Positions 18,394 to 28,194 of a stretch of 64,000 nt of DNA are shown here, in pieces. The number at the start of each line of letters is the position of its first letter. Position 1 is the stretch's first letter. The position numbers and the translations under genes were made by a program. The notes beneath the pieces were generated by a model. That model was not told the origin of the DNA. It did not search any database and saw only the letters and a program-made list of their open reading frames with translations. The stretch is from Streptomyces humicola (GTDB taxonomy: Bacteria > Actinomycetota > Actinomycetes > Streptomycetales > Streptomycetaceae): contig NZ_JANFNG010000004.1 of assembly GCF_024436035.1 (NCBI RefSeq), forward strand, positions 62,001 to 126,000. Direction: 5' to 3'.

Positions 18394-18554
18394 CACCACT
18401 CGTGGCCCAATTCAACGGCGCCAAGTCACGTATCCTCAGCGACCAGATCTACTCGGTTGCCCCCATTCGGCTCGGCGAATTCAAGGGCGCTCTCGATGGG
18501 GACGGACTCACAGAGCTCGACCGGGCGCTGATGCTGAAGCTCGGACTGATCTGA
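18390..18554 (+). pseudogene. C-terminal fragment resembling a PemK/MazF-type toxin
   Basis: A 54-codon frame starting at GTG 18390 and overlapping the PBP stop as GTGA. The peptide contains VAQFNGAKSRILSDQI, RLGEFKGALDGDGL and TELDRALMLKLGLI. This pattern resembles the last third of PemK/MazF endoribonuclease toxins, which end in a short helix of the type AxxxALxxxLGL. The N-terminal beta-barrel half is absent and no antitoxin is visible. It is most likely a relic; a short expressed peptide cannot be excluded. Confidence 0.4.
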
Positions 18555-18568
18555 ACCACTGGGTGATA

Positions 18569-19366
18569 TCAGCCGACCGCGTCCTCGTCGAAGGCCTGGT
18601 TCATCCCGAGGTTGCTCACCAGCAGGCCGCCGTCGACGGGCAGGGTCACGCCCGTGATCCAGGAGGCGTCGCGGGAGGCGAGGAAGGTGATCGCCGCGGC
18701 CATGTCCTCGGGGGTGCCGACGCGGCCCAACGGGTAGTGGCGGGCGAGGTGCGCGAGGACGTGGGACTGGCCGCGCTGGTCCCAGCCAGCCGTGTGGGTG
18801 GTGCCGGGCTGGACGAGGTTGACGCGCACGCCGCGCGGGGCGGCCTGGACAGCGAGCGTCCGCGTGAACCCCACCAGGGCCGCCTTCGCGGCGCTGTAGG
18901 CGGTGCAGCCGTGGTACGCCTCGGAGTTGACCGAGCCGACGTTCACGATCGCGCCGCGGCCGTCCGCGGCGGCCAGATGCGGGAGCGCGGCGCGCGAGCA
19001 GCGCATCGTGCCGTGGACGGTCACCTCGAAGTCCCGGTACCACGCGGTGTCTTCGAATTCCTCGAAACGTTCCGGATCCGCGGCGCAGGAGTAGGCGTTG
19101 TTGACGAGGACGTCGAGCGAGCCGAAGCGCTCGACGGCGAAGGCGACCGCCCCGTCGACTGCGGCCTGGTCGGCGACATCGCATGCGTACGGCTCGGCCG
19201 TCCCGCCCGACGTGATGATGGCCTCGGCGACGCGGTCGGCGCGCTCGGGCACGATGTCAGTGACCAGGACGCTGCCGCCCTCACCCGCGAACCGCCGTGC
19301 GGCCGCCTCGCCGATCCCCTGACCCGCACCGGTGACCAGCACCCCGTACCCGTCGAACCGCCCCAT
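18569..19366 (-). CDS. SDR family oxidoreductase
   Basis: 265-residue classical short-chain dehydrogenase. It has the NAD(P)-binding TGAGQGIG motif (residues 12-19), NNAY in place of the usual NNAG, a catalytic Ser-Val-Asn-Ser strand and YSAAK, and the C-terminal PVDGGLLVSN typical of 3-oxoacyl-ACP-reductase-like members. The substrate is unknown. An NCS1 permease gene lies upstream on the same strand with a 93-base gap, so the two may share a transcript. Confidence 0.9.
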   Translation of the reverse strand: MGRFDGYGVLVTGAGQGIGEAAARRFAGEGGSVLVTDIVPERADRVAEAIITSGGTAEPYACDVADQAAVDGAVAFAVERFGSLDVLVNNAYSCAADPERFEEFEDTAWYRDFEVTVHGTMRCSRAALPHLAAADGRGAIVNVGSVNSEAYHGCTAYSAAKAALVGFTRTLAVQAAPRGVRVNLVQPGTTHTAGWDQRGQSHVLAHLARHYPLGRVGTPEDMAAAITFLASRDASWITGVTLPVDGGLLVSNLGMNQAFDEDAVG

Positions 19367-19459
19367 CGACTGCCCCTTTGCGTCGGCTCCCGTCGGAGGT
19401 GATCAGCGTAGGGTCGCCCCCGCCCGACGGACCATCGCTTATTCGCCGCCCAAGTGCCC

Positions 19460-20911
19460 TCACACCCCCGCCAGGCGCTGCTCGCTGCGGGCGATCGCGT
19501 CCTCTTCCCGGGCCCTGTCGCGTGTGCGGGAGATCAGCACATAGACCATCGAGGTGACGAACAGGCCGACCAGCCAGGCGATGTCGGTTCCGGCGAGGTC
19601 GTGGGCGACCGCTCCGGTGTAGGACCAACTGCCCAGGTTGGGCAGGACCATGAACGGGATCTCGGCGGCGAAGCCGGCCGCATAGGCGGTGAGGCCGCGC
19701 CATGACCAGGCGCCGTAGATGCCGGTCGGGGTGAACAGGTCGGTGACCGCGTAGTGGCCGCGCCGGAGGAAGAAGAAGTCGACAAGGTTGGTCGCCGTCC
19801 ACGGAACGAGCAGGTAGAGCATGAGCGTCAGTGCGGTGAAGACCGCCGCGACGGCGTTTTCGGAGATCAGCGAGGCGATCGCATACCAGACCGCCGCCAG
19901 CACGAGAATGGTGACGATGCGCGCGGCGCGCGTCGGTTTGATCGTGCGGATCGAGTCGACGCCCGTCAGCACGGTGAGCATGCCGCCGTACGCGTTCATG
20001 CCCATGGTGGCGACGAGGCTCAGCACGGACAGGACGGCGGTGGCCGCGCCGAGCCCGGGGATGACGTGGTCGCCCGCCTGGCGCAGTCCGACCAGGCCGT
20101 CGCTCACCCCCAGGCGTATGGCCAGCCACGCGCCGAGCGCGATGAGCCACACGGCGGAGCCGGATGCCCCGAAGAAGACGGACGCGATCAGGGACCTGGC
20201 CGAGGTGGCCCGCGGCAGGTACCGCGAGTAGTCCGACACGTACGGCGCATAGGTGATGTTGTAGGCGGCCGCCGCGGAGAACTGGGCGAAGAATGCGGCC
20301 CAGGTGAACGCGAGGTGCTGGTGGGAGGGTTGGCCGCCGGCGTGTCCGGTGAGCACCCCGCCCGTGAGCAGCAGCATCAGCGGCAGCGAGATGTACAGCA
20401 GCCACCGGAAGACGCGGTGCAGCCAGTCGTGCCCGTAGACCGCGAGCAGCACGGCGAGCACGGTCGCACCGACCGCCACGGAGGGCCGGCTCCAGCCGAA
20501 CACGCCGTTCAGGCCTTGGGAGAGCAGCACCTGGTCGGCGACGTTGAAGCCCAGATAGGTGAAGAGCGTCGCCACCAGCACCACGATCACGCCGCGGTAG
20601 CCGAACTGCGCACGTGACTGGATCATCTGGGGCAGTCCGAGGACGGGGCCCTGCGAGGCATGGAACGCCATGAAGAGCGTGCCGACGACGATGCCGAGTA
20701 CGCCGGCCAGCACTGTCGGCCCCAACGGCAGGCCCAGCGAGGGCCCGACGAAACCGACGGCGACAGTGAAGTACTGGAAGTTGCCCAGGAACCACAACGG
20801 GCCCTGGTGCCAGACGCGTCCGTGGCGTTCCTCGTCCGGTACCCAGTCGATCGACCGGGTCTCCACGCCAAACGAGCCGCCCACGCCGTGTGTTGCGTGT
20901 GTTTCGATCAT
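19460..20911 (-). CDS. NCS1 family nucleobase/cation permease
   Basis: 483-residue protein with about 12 membrane helices. It shows NCS1 features: an N-terminal VETRSIDWVPDEERHGRVW cytoplasmic segment, LWFLGNFQYFTVAVGFVGPSLGL in the first helix, the GYRGVIVVL loop and YVSDYSRYLPRATS. NCS1 carriers import purines, cytosine, hydantoins, thiamine precursors or similar; the substrate cannot be told from sequence. ATG 20911 is preceded by GGGAGG, so the longer frame to 21040 is rejected. Confidence 0.9.
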   Translation of the reverse strand: MIETHATHGVGGSFGVETRSIDWVPDEERHGRVWHQGPLWFLGNFQYFTVAVGFVGPSLGLPLGPTVLAGVLGIVVGTLFMAFHASQGPVLGLPQMIQSRAQFGYRGVIVVLVATLFTYLGFNVADQVLLSQGLNGVFGWSRPSVAVGATVLAVLLAVYGHDWLHRVFRWLLYISLPLMLLLTGGVLTGHAGGQPSHQHLAFTWAAFFAQFSAAAAYNITYAPYVSDYSRYLPRATSARSLIASVFFGASGSAVWLIALGAWLAIRLGVSDGLVGLRQAGDHVIPGLGAATAVLSVLSLVATMGMNAYGGMLTVLTGVDSIRTIKPTRAARIVTILVLAAVWYAIASLISENAVAAVFTALTLMLYLLVPWTATNLVDFFFLRRGHYAVTDLFTPTGIYGAWSWRGLTAYAAGFAAEIPFMVLPNLGSWSYTGAVAHDLAGTDIAWLVGLFVTSMVYVLISRTRDRAREEDAIARSEQRLAGV

Positions 20912-21041
20912 CAGGGCCTCCCGAGCCGTTCGGGCCACGTTGGGAGGGGACGCTATCCGGCCATGAACGCCGCGTGTAGCGGACGTTTCCGTTACATCGC
21001 GGGTGTGCGATGGACGAATCGCACACCCATCGGCAAGCACG

Positions 21042-22202
21042 TCACGACAGACAGCTGCGCACCGCCCGTACCAGGGCCTGGGCGCGGGGGTCGGCGGTCA
21101 CCGACTGCTGGAGGCCGTTGGTGACGTAACCGAAGGCGATGCCTGCTTCGGGGTCGGCGAAGCCGAGGGAGCCGCCGCGGCCCGGGTGGCCGAAGGAGGC
21201 CGGGGTGAGCAGCGGGCAGGACGGGCCGTGCAGCATGAAACCGTGGCCGAAACGGGTGTTGACCACCAGCACGCGGTCCGGGCCCTCGGACTCAGGGGTG
21301 CGGGCCGTGGTGAGCGTCGCCGGGGCGAACAGGCCGTCGATGAGCGCGGCGTAGAAGCCGGCGAGGCCGCGCGCGGTGGCGACGGCGTTGGATGCGGGCA
21401 ACTCGGCTGACTGGTAGGCGGGGTCGTTCTCGTCGACGGGCGGCAGTATCGCGCCGAACGCGCGCCGCGTCAGCGACCGCGGGTCGGCGTAGGCGGCGAC
21501 CACGGAGGGCTTGGGGCGGGCACGCAGCCCCTTCGCGGAGGGCGGTTCGGGGGCCTCGACGGCGGCGACACGGCCGACCCGCGGCCGGCGGTCGTGGGGC
21601 AGGCCGATCCACAGGTCGAGCCCGCGGGGGCGCGCGATCTCCTGGTCGAACCAGGCGCCGAGCGTGCGTCCCGTGGCGCGCTGCACCAGCGCGCCCAGCA
21701 GCCAGCTGAAGGTCTGTGCGTGGTAGCCGTGGTCGGTGCCCGGCTGCCACTGGGGGGCCTGCGCGGCCACCGCACGCGGTCCCGAGCTGCCGTCGAGCGC
21801 CTGCTCCACGGTGAGCGGGGTGTCGAGCGCCGGCACCCCCGCGCGGTGGGTGAGCAGATCGCGGACGAGGACGCGCTCCTTGCCCGCCGCCTTGAACTCG
21901 GGCCAGTACGAGGCGACAGGCGCGTCGAGGTCGAGCTGGCCGCGCTGGTGGAGCAGGAGAAGGCAGGCCGCGGCCGGCCCCTTGCCCGCGGAGCGGATGA
22001 TCTGCGCGGTGTCCTCGGCCCACGCGGGACCCTCGTCGGGGGCGCCGGCGTGGGCGGCTCCGGCCCACAGATCGACGACCCTGCGCCCCTCCCGGTGGAG
22101 CGTCACCGCGGCGCCCACCTCACCGCGCTCCTTGAAGCCTCCTACGAACGCGTCGCGGACCGGCTCGAAGCCGTCCGCCACCGTTCCGTGGACCTCTATC
22201 AC
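21042..22202 (-). CDS. serine hydrolase, class C beta-lactamase/esterase fold
   Basis: 386 residues with no signal peptide. The nucleophile motif S71-A-G-K74 (SxxK) is followed by LLTHRAGVPALD, GYHAQTFSWLLGALVQR (the Tyr of the YxN-like motif) and the C-terminal FGHPGRGGSLGFADP loop. These match EstB-type esterases and LACTB-like peptidases rather than true beta-lactamases. The natural substrate is unknown. GTG 22202 has a purine-rich GGGGAGCAGGGA upstream. It is divergent from the tricorn gene. Confidence 0.9.
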   Translation of the reverse strand: MIEVHGTVADGFEPVRDAFVGGFKERGEVGAAVTLHREGRRVVDLWAGAAHAGAPDEGPAWAEDTAQIIRSAGKGPAAACLLLLHQRGQLDLDAPVASYWPEFKAAGKERVLVRDLLTHRAGVPALDTPLTVEQALDGSSGPRAVAAQAPQWQPGTDHGYHAQTFSWLLGALVQRATGRTLGAWFDQEIARPRGLDLWIGLPHDRRPRVGRVAAVEAPEPPSAKGLRARPKPSVVAAYADPRSLTRRAFGAILPPVDENDPAYQSAELPASNAVATARGLAGFYAALIDGLFAPATLTTARTPESEGPDRVLVVNTRFGHGFMLHGPSCPLLTPASFGHPGRGGSLGFADPEAGIAFGYVTNGLQQSVTADPRAQALVRAVRSCLS

Positions 22203-22324
22203 TGTCCGTCCCTGCTCCCCGCCGAGTCGCCAACCCCTCCATGGTGCACGGGGCCGCCCCGTGCCCCGCCCCGGGCCCGCTCCGGCCCCGCTAAAAGTTG
22301 CCCCCAGCAAATCAGGCCAGAACC

Positions 22325-25300
22325 ATGGAAAACGTGACAGATGACGTGGACGTTGTGACGGACGGCGCATATCTGCGATTCCCCCACATCCATGGCGACC
22401 TGCTCTGCTTCGTCGCCGAGGACGATCTGTGGCTTGCACCACTCGCAGCCCCCGGTACGGTCCCGGGACGGGCCTGGCGGGTCACCGCCGACCGTACGCG
22501 CCTGGGGCATCCACGCTTCTCACCGGACGGTACCGTCATCGCTTACACCAGCTGGCGCAGCCTCGACCCGGAGATCCACCTCGCCCCGGTGGGCGGCGGC
22601 CCGGCGCGGCGTCTGACGTACTGGGGCAGCCCGGACGCCCGGGTGTGCTCCTGGACGCCGGACGGGCGGATCCTCGCCGTCTCCTCGCACGGCCAGCCGC
22701 TCTCGCACTACTCGCACCCCTATGCCGTCCCGACCGACGGGTCGCCCGGCGGGCGGCTGCCGTGGGGCCCCGCCTCCTACATCGCCGTCGCCGACATCGG
22801 CGGGGAGCACCTGACGCTGCTGCTCAACGGGACCCCGCCGCACGAGCCCGCCGCCTGGAAGCGCTACCGGGGCGGAGCGACGGGCCGGCTGTGGCTGCAG
22901 GGCACACGGCTGCTGCCGGAGCTGAAGGGCCACCTGGACTGCCCGATGTTCGTGGGTGAGCGGATCGCGTTCCTCTCCGACCACGAGGGCGTGGGGAATC
23001 TGTACTCGTGTCGCAGGGACGGCTCGCAGCTGCGGCGTCACACCGATCACGCGGAGTTCTACGCACGGCACGCGTCGACCGACGGCACCCGGGTGATCTA
23101 CCAGTGCGCGGGCGAGCTGTGGCTCGCCGAGGACCTGACGGATCCGGCAGCGACGCCGCGCCGTCTGGACGTACGGCTCGGAGGCCCGCGCAACGGGCGC
23201 CGCCCCTACCAGGTCCCGGCCGCGTCCAACCTCACCGGCCTGGCGTGCGACACGACCGGCCGGGCGAGTGCGGTGTGCGTTCGCGGCAGCCTGTACTGGC
23301 TGACGCACCGGGACGGCCCGGCCCGTACGATCACCGACCAGCCCGGCGCGCGGGTGCGGCTGCCGGTGATGCTGGGCGACACCGGCCACGTCGCGTTCGT
23401 CACGGACGCCGAGGGAGAGGACGCGATCGAGCTCGCCACGCTGCCGGGCCGGGCGACGGCGCCCCGCTTCCCGGTACGGGAGACGGGTGACGAGGACGTG
23501 TGGGCCGGCGCGGACGAAACGTTCCCCGGCGTGCCCCCTGCGGCCTCGGGGGCCGTTCCGGCGCCCGAGCCGGTGGGCGCGCGTGAGGCTGCTCCCGTAC
23601 GCACCCCGGAGCGCAGCGCCCCGAGCGAGGGCGGCTCCCGGGACACGGGCGGCACGGACACGCGTGCCACGAGCCGCGCCGCCGGAGAGCGCCCGCCCGG
23701 TGCGGCACGGCTGGGAACGACACCGGGGCGGCCCGACCCGGGCCGGCTCGGCTGGGCGGCGGCGGGGCCCGGCACGCTCTCGCACACGCCCGTCGACGCC
23801 GGGGAGCGCCGGCTCGCCGGCGGCGAGCTCGGCCGTGTGCACGAGATGGCGTCGTCCCCCGACGGTACGACGCTCGCCGTCGCCTCCCACGACGGCCGGC
23901 TGCTGCTGGTGACCACCGGGCTCGGCGAGGGCGGCGAGGAGTCCGCGGAGGAGGCCGCGGGCGGTGTCACCGAGCTCGTCCGCTCCGACAACGGTCCGGT
24001 GCGCGATCTGTGCTTCTCCCCCGACTCGGCATGGCTCGGCTGGTCGCACCCGGTGATCGGCAGGTCCCTGCGCCAGATCAGGATCGCCAGGCTCTCCGAC
24101 TCCACCGTCATCGACGTCACCAACGGCCGGTTCGAGGACGAGCAGCCGGTCTTCACCCGCGACGGGCGCTATCTCGCGTTCCTCTCCTGGCGCGGCTTCG
24201 ACCCCGTCTACGACGTGCACACCGGCGATCTGTCCTTCCCGCTCGGCTGCCGCCCGCACCTGGTGCCGCTCAACTCCGCGACTCCTTCGCCCTTCGCGCT
24301 GCCCGTCGAGGGCCGCCCGGCCACCGGCGGTCTCGATCCGCTCGACGGGGCGGGCGGCCCGGTGGTGGTCGAGGCGGAGGGGCTGGCGAGCCGGGTGACC
24401 CCCTTCCCCGTAGCGGCGTCGAAGTACTCCTCGCTCTCCGCCGTGCGCGGCGGTCTCGTCTGGTTGCGCTGGCCGATCTCCGGTGCGCTCGGCGAGACGT
24501 TCGCCAACCCGACCGACCCCTCCCCGCGCCCCTCTCTCGAATTCTTCAACCTGGCGAAGTCGCGGCGGACCGAGCTCGTCCACCACATGGACTGGTACGT
24601 GGTCAGCGGGGACGGCAGCCGTCTCGTCGTCTACGACGACGGCGATCTCGCGGTGGTGCCGGCCTACGAGCGGGGTGACGACGACACGACGGTCATCCTC
24701 GACCTGCGGCGGATCCTGCACGAGGTCGACCCTGCGGCCGAGTGGCGGCAGGCGTATGCGGAGGCCGGGCGGATCATCCGCGACTACTTCTGGTCCCCGG
24801 ACATGTGCGGGATCGACTGGGACGCGATCATGGACCAGTACCGTCCGATGGTCGAACGGGTGGCGTCCCCCGAGGAGTTCGCCGATCTACTGCGTGAGGT
24901 GCTCGGCGAGCTCGGTACCTCGCACGCGTACTGCACGGCGGCGCGGCGCAACGAGGGCCCGCCGCACTACCAGCGCCCGATCGGGCTGCTCGGCGTCAAC
25001 TTCTGCCACCACAAGGACGGTTCCTGGGTGGTGAGCCGGATCCTGCCGGGCGAGTCCTCCGACCCCAAGGCGCGTTCCCCGCTCGCCGGCACCGGGATCC
25101 GGGATGGTGCGGTGCTCACCCATGTCGACGGCCGTCCCGTCGATCCGGTGGCGGGGCCGTATCCGCTGCTCGCGGGGGCGGGCGGGACAACGGTCGAGCT
25201 CACCTTCACCAAGCCGGCGGGCGCGGCCGTGGGCAACGGGCATCCGCGCCGCGTCGCCGTCCAGCCGCTCATCGACGAGCGGCCGCTCCGTTACCAGGAC

Positions 25301-25972
25301 TGGGTGGCCCGGCGGCGCGCCGTGGTACGGGAGTTGAGCGGCGGCCGGTGCGGCTATCTGCACATCCCCGACATGGGCGGTTCCGGCTGGGCGCAGTTCA
25401 ACCGCGATCTGCGGTCGGAGGTGTCACTGCCTGCGCTGATCGTGGACGTGCGCGGCAACGCGGGTGGCAACATCAGCGAGCTGGTGATGGAGAAGCTGAC
25501 CCGCTCCATCCTGGGGTGGGACGTGACGCGCGGCGCGCAGCCGGTCAGCTACACCAGCAACGCACCGCGCGGGCCGATCGTCGCCGTCGCCGACGAGGCG
25601 ACATCGTCCGACGGGGACATGATCACCGCCGCCTTCCGGCTGCTCGGCCTCGGCCCTGTCGTCGGCACCCGCACCTGGGGCGGGGTGGTCGGCATGACGG
25701 GTCGCCACCGGCTCGGCGACGGGACGGTCATCACCGTGCCCATGAACGCGGCCTGGTTCGACGCCTACGGGTGGCAGGTGGAGAACTCGGGGATCGAACC
25801 GGACATCGAGGCGCTGCGCACCCCGCTCGACTGGGCCGAGGGACGCAACTCGGTGCTCGCCGCCGCCGTACGGGTCGCGCTCGACCTGCTGGAGAGCCAC
25901 CCGGCAGCCACCCCGCCCGATCTCAGCGACCGCCCCGACCGCTCCCGGCCGGTGCTGCCGCCGCGCAGCTGA
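22325..25972 (+). CDS. tricorn protease homologue
   Basis: 1215-residue cytoplasmic peptidase. It has an N-terminal six-bladed propeller (starting AYLRFPHIHGDLLCFVAEDDLWLA), a second propeller, a PDZ domain (about 910-1000, around GIRDGAVLTHVDGRPV) and a C-terminal serine-peptidase domain. The catalytic residues of archaeal tricorn map well: Ser866-His867 (GTSHAY), Ser1095-Asp1096 (TSSDGD) and Glu1158 (NSGIEPD). Tricorn processes proteasome-type oligopeptides. About 100 residues of Pro/Ala/Gly/Arg-rich sequence (about 398-500) interrupt the boundary between the propellers. ATG 22325 gives the family N terminus. Confidence 0.94.
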   Translation: MENVTDDVDVVTDGAYLRFPHIHGDLLCFVAEDDLWLAPLAAPGTVPGRAWRVTADRTRLGHPRFSPDGTVIAYTSWRSLDPEIHLAPVGGGPARRLTYWGSPDARVCSWTPDGRILAVSSHGQPLSHYSHPYAVPTDGSPGGRLPWGPASYIAVADIGGEHLTLLLNGTPPHEPAAWKRYRGGATGRLWLQGTRLLPELKGHLDCPMFVGERIAFLSDHEGVGNLYSCRRDGSQLRRHTDHAEFYARHASTDGTRVIYQCAGELWLAEDLTDPAATPRRLDVRLGGPRNGRRPYQVPAASNLTGLACDTTGRASAVCVRGSLYWLTHRDGPARTITDQPGARVRLPVMLGDTGHVAFVTDAEGEDAIELATLPGRATAPRFPVRETGDEDVWAGADETFPGVPPAASGAVPAPEPVGAREAAPVRTPERSAPSEGGSRDTGGTDTRATSRAAGERPPGAARLGTTPGRPDPGRLGWAAAGPGTLSHTPVDAGERRLAGGELGRVHEMASSPDGTTLAVASHDGRLLLVTTGLGEGGEESAEEAAGGVTELVRSDNGPVRDLCFSPDSAWLGWSHPVIGRSLRQIRIARLSDSTVIDVTNGRFEDEQPVFTRDGRYLAFLSWRGFDPVYDVHTGDLSFPLGCRPHLVPLNSATPSPFALPVEGRPATGGLDPLDGAGGPVVVEAEGLASRVTPFPVAASKYSSLSAVRGGLVWLRWPISGALGETFANPTDPSPRPSLEFFNLAKSRRTELVHHMDWYVVSGDGSRLVVYDDGDLAVVPAYERGDDDTTVILDLRRILHEVDPAAEWRQAYAEAGRIIRDYFWSPDMCGIDWDAIMDQYRPMVERVASPEEFADLLREVLGELGTSHAYCTAARRNEGPPHYQRPIGLLGVNFCHHKDGSWVVSRILPGESSDPKARSPLAGTGIRDGAVLTHVDGRPVDPVAGPYPLLAGAGGTTVELTFTKPAGAAVGNGHPRRVAVQPLIDERPLRYQDWVARRRAVVRELSGGRCGYLHIPDMGGSGWAQFNRDLRSEVSLPALIVDVRGNAGGNISELVMEKLTRSILGWDVTRGAQPVSYTSNAPRGPIVAVADEATSSDGDMITAAFRLLGLGPVVGTRTWGGVVGMTGRHRLGDGTVITVPMNAAWFDAYGWQVENSGIEPDIEALRTPLDWAEGRNSVLAAAVRVALDLLESHPAATPPDLSDRPDRSRPVLPPRS

Positions 25973-26003
25973 TCTCGAGCGCTGTGCGCCGTCAGCCTCA
26001 GCC

Positions 26004-27905
26004 TCAGCCGACCAACGGGACCAGCTGCCGGCGCAGCAGGCGGGCGCGGGCGGCGTTCAGGTCGGACGGCGCCTCCTCGGCGCGGGCGCGCTCGGCCGCG
26101 TACAGCCGCAGCAGGCCGGGCAGCCGCACGCTACCGGGCGCGTGCTCGCTCGCCAGGTGCGCCGCGGTGAGGCGCTGCAGGTGCTCCTCGGCCTCCCGCT
26201 CGGCCAGGCCGGCGAGCACCGCGGCGTCCTTGGTGGTCACCTCGGGCAGCGGGGTGGAGCCGAGCAGCCGGAACAGCCGCTGGGCGGGGGCGGGCAGCGC
26301 CCGGTAGGAGCGGTCGAACGTGCCCTTCACCGCGCCACCGCCGCACAGGGAGAGCAACGCCAGGCGGTCGCCGGTGCGCAGTTCGGCTGCGTAGGAGCCG
26401 ACAGAGGTGAAGCGCCGGCCCGCCAGATTGGCGGCTGCGACGCACAGCGCGAGCGGCAGGTGGCCGCAGAGCGCGGCGAGTTCGGCGGCCGCGTGCGGTT
26501 CGGCCGCGATGCGCTCGGCGCCGATGATCTGGCCGAGGAGCGCCAGCGATGCCTGAGGGCTGAGCGCGTCGAGGACGAGGCGGTGCGCGCCGTGGAACGC
26601 GGTGAGCGCCGGAAGTTCGGTGCGCGCGGTAACCAGGACGGCGCAGCCGGGTTCGCCGGGCAGCAGCGGCATCACCTGCTCGGCGTCGGTGGCGTCGTCA
26701 AGGACGAGCAGCACCCGCCGTCCGGCGAGACGGGCGCGCAGCCTCGCCGACTGGGCGGCGGGACACGGCGGTTGCGCGCCGTCGGTCTGTCCGGTGGCGT
26801 AGAGAGCATCGGTGAGCAGCGCGCCGGGGGAACGGGGGGCGCCGCACGGGTCGGCGAGCGGGAGGAAGAGCTGGCCGTCGGGGAAGCGGTCGGCCAGGCT
26901 GCGGGCGACGCGTACGGCCAGTGCGGTCTTGCCGCTGCCGGGGGCGCCGGTGACCACGACGATGGGCACCGTCCCGGCGGCCGGTGGCGTGGTCAGCCGC
27001 CTGACGGCCCGGTCGGCCTCGGCGTCGCGGCCCGCCACCTCCGGGGGGCCGCCGGGCAGTTGGCGCGGCTCGCTCCAGGCGTCGTGCACCGGGGCCGCGC
27101 CGCACACCGTCGCGCGTTCGCGGCGCGGCGGCCACTCGACGTCCACGTCGTCGAGCACGCTGCGGTGCACGGCGCGCAGGTCGGGGCCCGGCTCCACGCC
27201 GAGCTCGGCGTAGAGCAGCCGGGCGACGTCGTGGTAGGCCGAGAGCGCCTCGGCGCGCCGCCCGCACCGGTACAAGGCGGCGATCAGCTGGCACCAGGGC
27301 CGTTCGTGCAGCGGCCGTTCGGCGATGACGGGCCGCAACAGCGACAGCGCGGCGGCGGGGCTTCCGGGTCCGCCACGGGTGAGGTCGATGTCGCAGAGCC
27401 GCTCGACGACGTGCAGCCGTTCCTCCTCCAGCGCGGGCGCTTCGTCGCGCTGCAGCAGGTCGCAGAGGACGTCCTGCAGTGCCGATCCGCGCCACAGCCC
27501 GAGGGCATCGCGCAATTGATGGGATGCGGCCGCGAGCTGACCACGTGCCAGGTGCCGCTCCGCGGCGGAGGCGAGGCTGCGGAAGCGGGTGAGGTCGACG
27601 GCCTCGTCGGCTGCGGCGAGCGCGTACCCGGTGGATCCGGTGCGGATCGCCGTGTCGCTGCCGGTGGACTCGCGCAGCGTGCGGCGCAGCCGGGCGACGT
27701 ACGCCTGCACGGTGTTGCGGGCCCCGGCCGGAGGCTCGCCGTCCCACAGATACTTGATGAAGCTCTGAGCGGTGACCTCGTGGCCGGGCTGGAGCAGCAT
27801 CAATGCGAGCACGGCGCGTTGGCGCCCGGCCTGGAGCGGCACCGTCCGCCCGGCGTACCGGATCTCCAGCGGCCCGAGCAGCCCGAAGTACACAGCGTCT
27901 GTCAT
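26004..27905 (-). CDS. SARP-type regulator with NB-ARC domain (AfsR-like, no TPRs)
   Basis: 633 residues. Residues 1-95 form an OmpR-like winged helix (YFGLLGPLEIRYAGRTVPLQAGRQRAVLAL split over two strands), about 100-250 the bacterial transcriptional activator domain, and about 300-580 an NB-ARC ATPase (Walker A GAPGSGKTAL, Walker B RRVLLVLDDA). AfsR proteins continue with TPR repeats to nearly 1000 residues; this one stops just after LLRLYAAERARAEE. SARPs activate secondary-metabolite or developmental genes by binding direct repeats. No biosynthetic cluster is adjacent, so its target is unknown. ATG 27905 is the family start. Confidence 0.9.
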   Translation of the reverse strand: MTDAVYFGLLGPLEIRYAGRTVPLQAGRQRAVLALMLLQPGHEVTAQSFIKYLWDGEPPAGARNTVQAYVARLRRTLRESTGSDTAIRTGSTGYALAAADEAVDLTRFRSLASAAERHLARGQLAAASHQLRDALGLWRGSALQDVLCDLLQRDEAPALEEERLHVVERLCDIDLTRGGPGSPAAALSLLRPVIAERPLHERPWCQLIAALYRCGRRAEALSAYHDVARLLYAELGVEPGPDLRAVHRSVLDDVDVEWPPRRERATVCGAAPVHDAWSEPRQLPGGPPEVAGRDAEADRAVRRLTTPPAAGTVPIVVVTGAPGSGKTALAVRVARSLADRFPDGQLFLPLADPCGAPRSPGALLTDALYATGQTDGAQPPCPAAQSARLRARLAGRRVLLVLDDATDAEQVMPLLPGEPGCAVLVTARTELPALTAFHGAHRLVLDALSPQASLALLGQIIGAERIAAEPHAAAELAALCGHLPLALCVAAANLAGRRFTSVGSYAAELRTGDRLALLSLCGGGAVKGTFDRSYRALPAPAQRLFRLLGSTPLPEVTTKDAAVLAGLAEREAEEHLQRLTAAHLASEHAPGSVRLPGLLRLYAAERARAEEAPSDLNAARARLLRRQLVPLVG

Positions 27906-28194
27906 ATGAGTCCCCACCGGATGAGTCCGCATCCGGATCCATCCTGCCTTGTGTGGATGCGGTGAAAACCCTGTGTTTTGCGCCACCCATGGCGGAAGAA
28001 GTCCCGTCCGGGGCTCCGCGGGCGTCCGAGCAGGGCTGCGATCACGCCTGTGACATGCGGATTCAGAGCCGAGTCAGCCGCGGGTCAGCGGGCAGTCATG
28101 ACCGTCCGGCATAGTCCTATAGGCGTCGGATCCCCCGCTCGCATTCAAGCCTCCCCGCTTGGAATGGCCTTGGAGTGGATCTGGCGCACCCGGG

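Noticed and set aside
22520-24721. A 733-codon minus-strand frame opposite the tricorn gene
   Set aside because: The plus strand carries all tricorn catalytic residues; the antisense frame is compositionally typical of a shadow.
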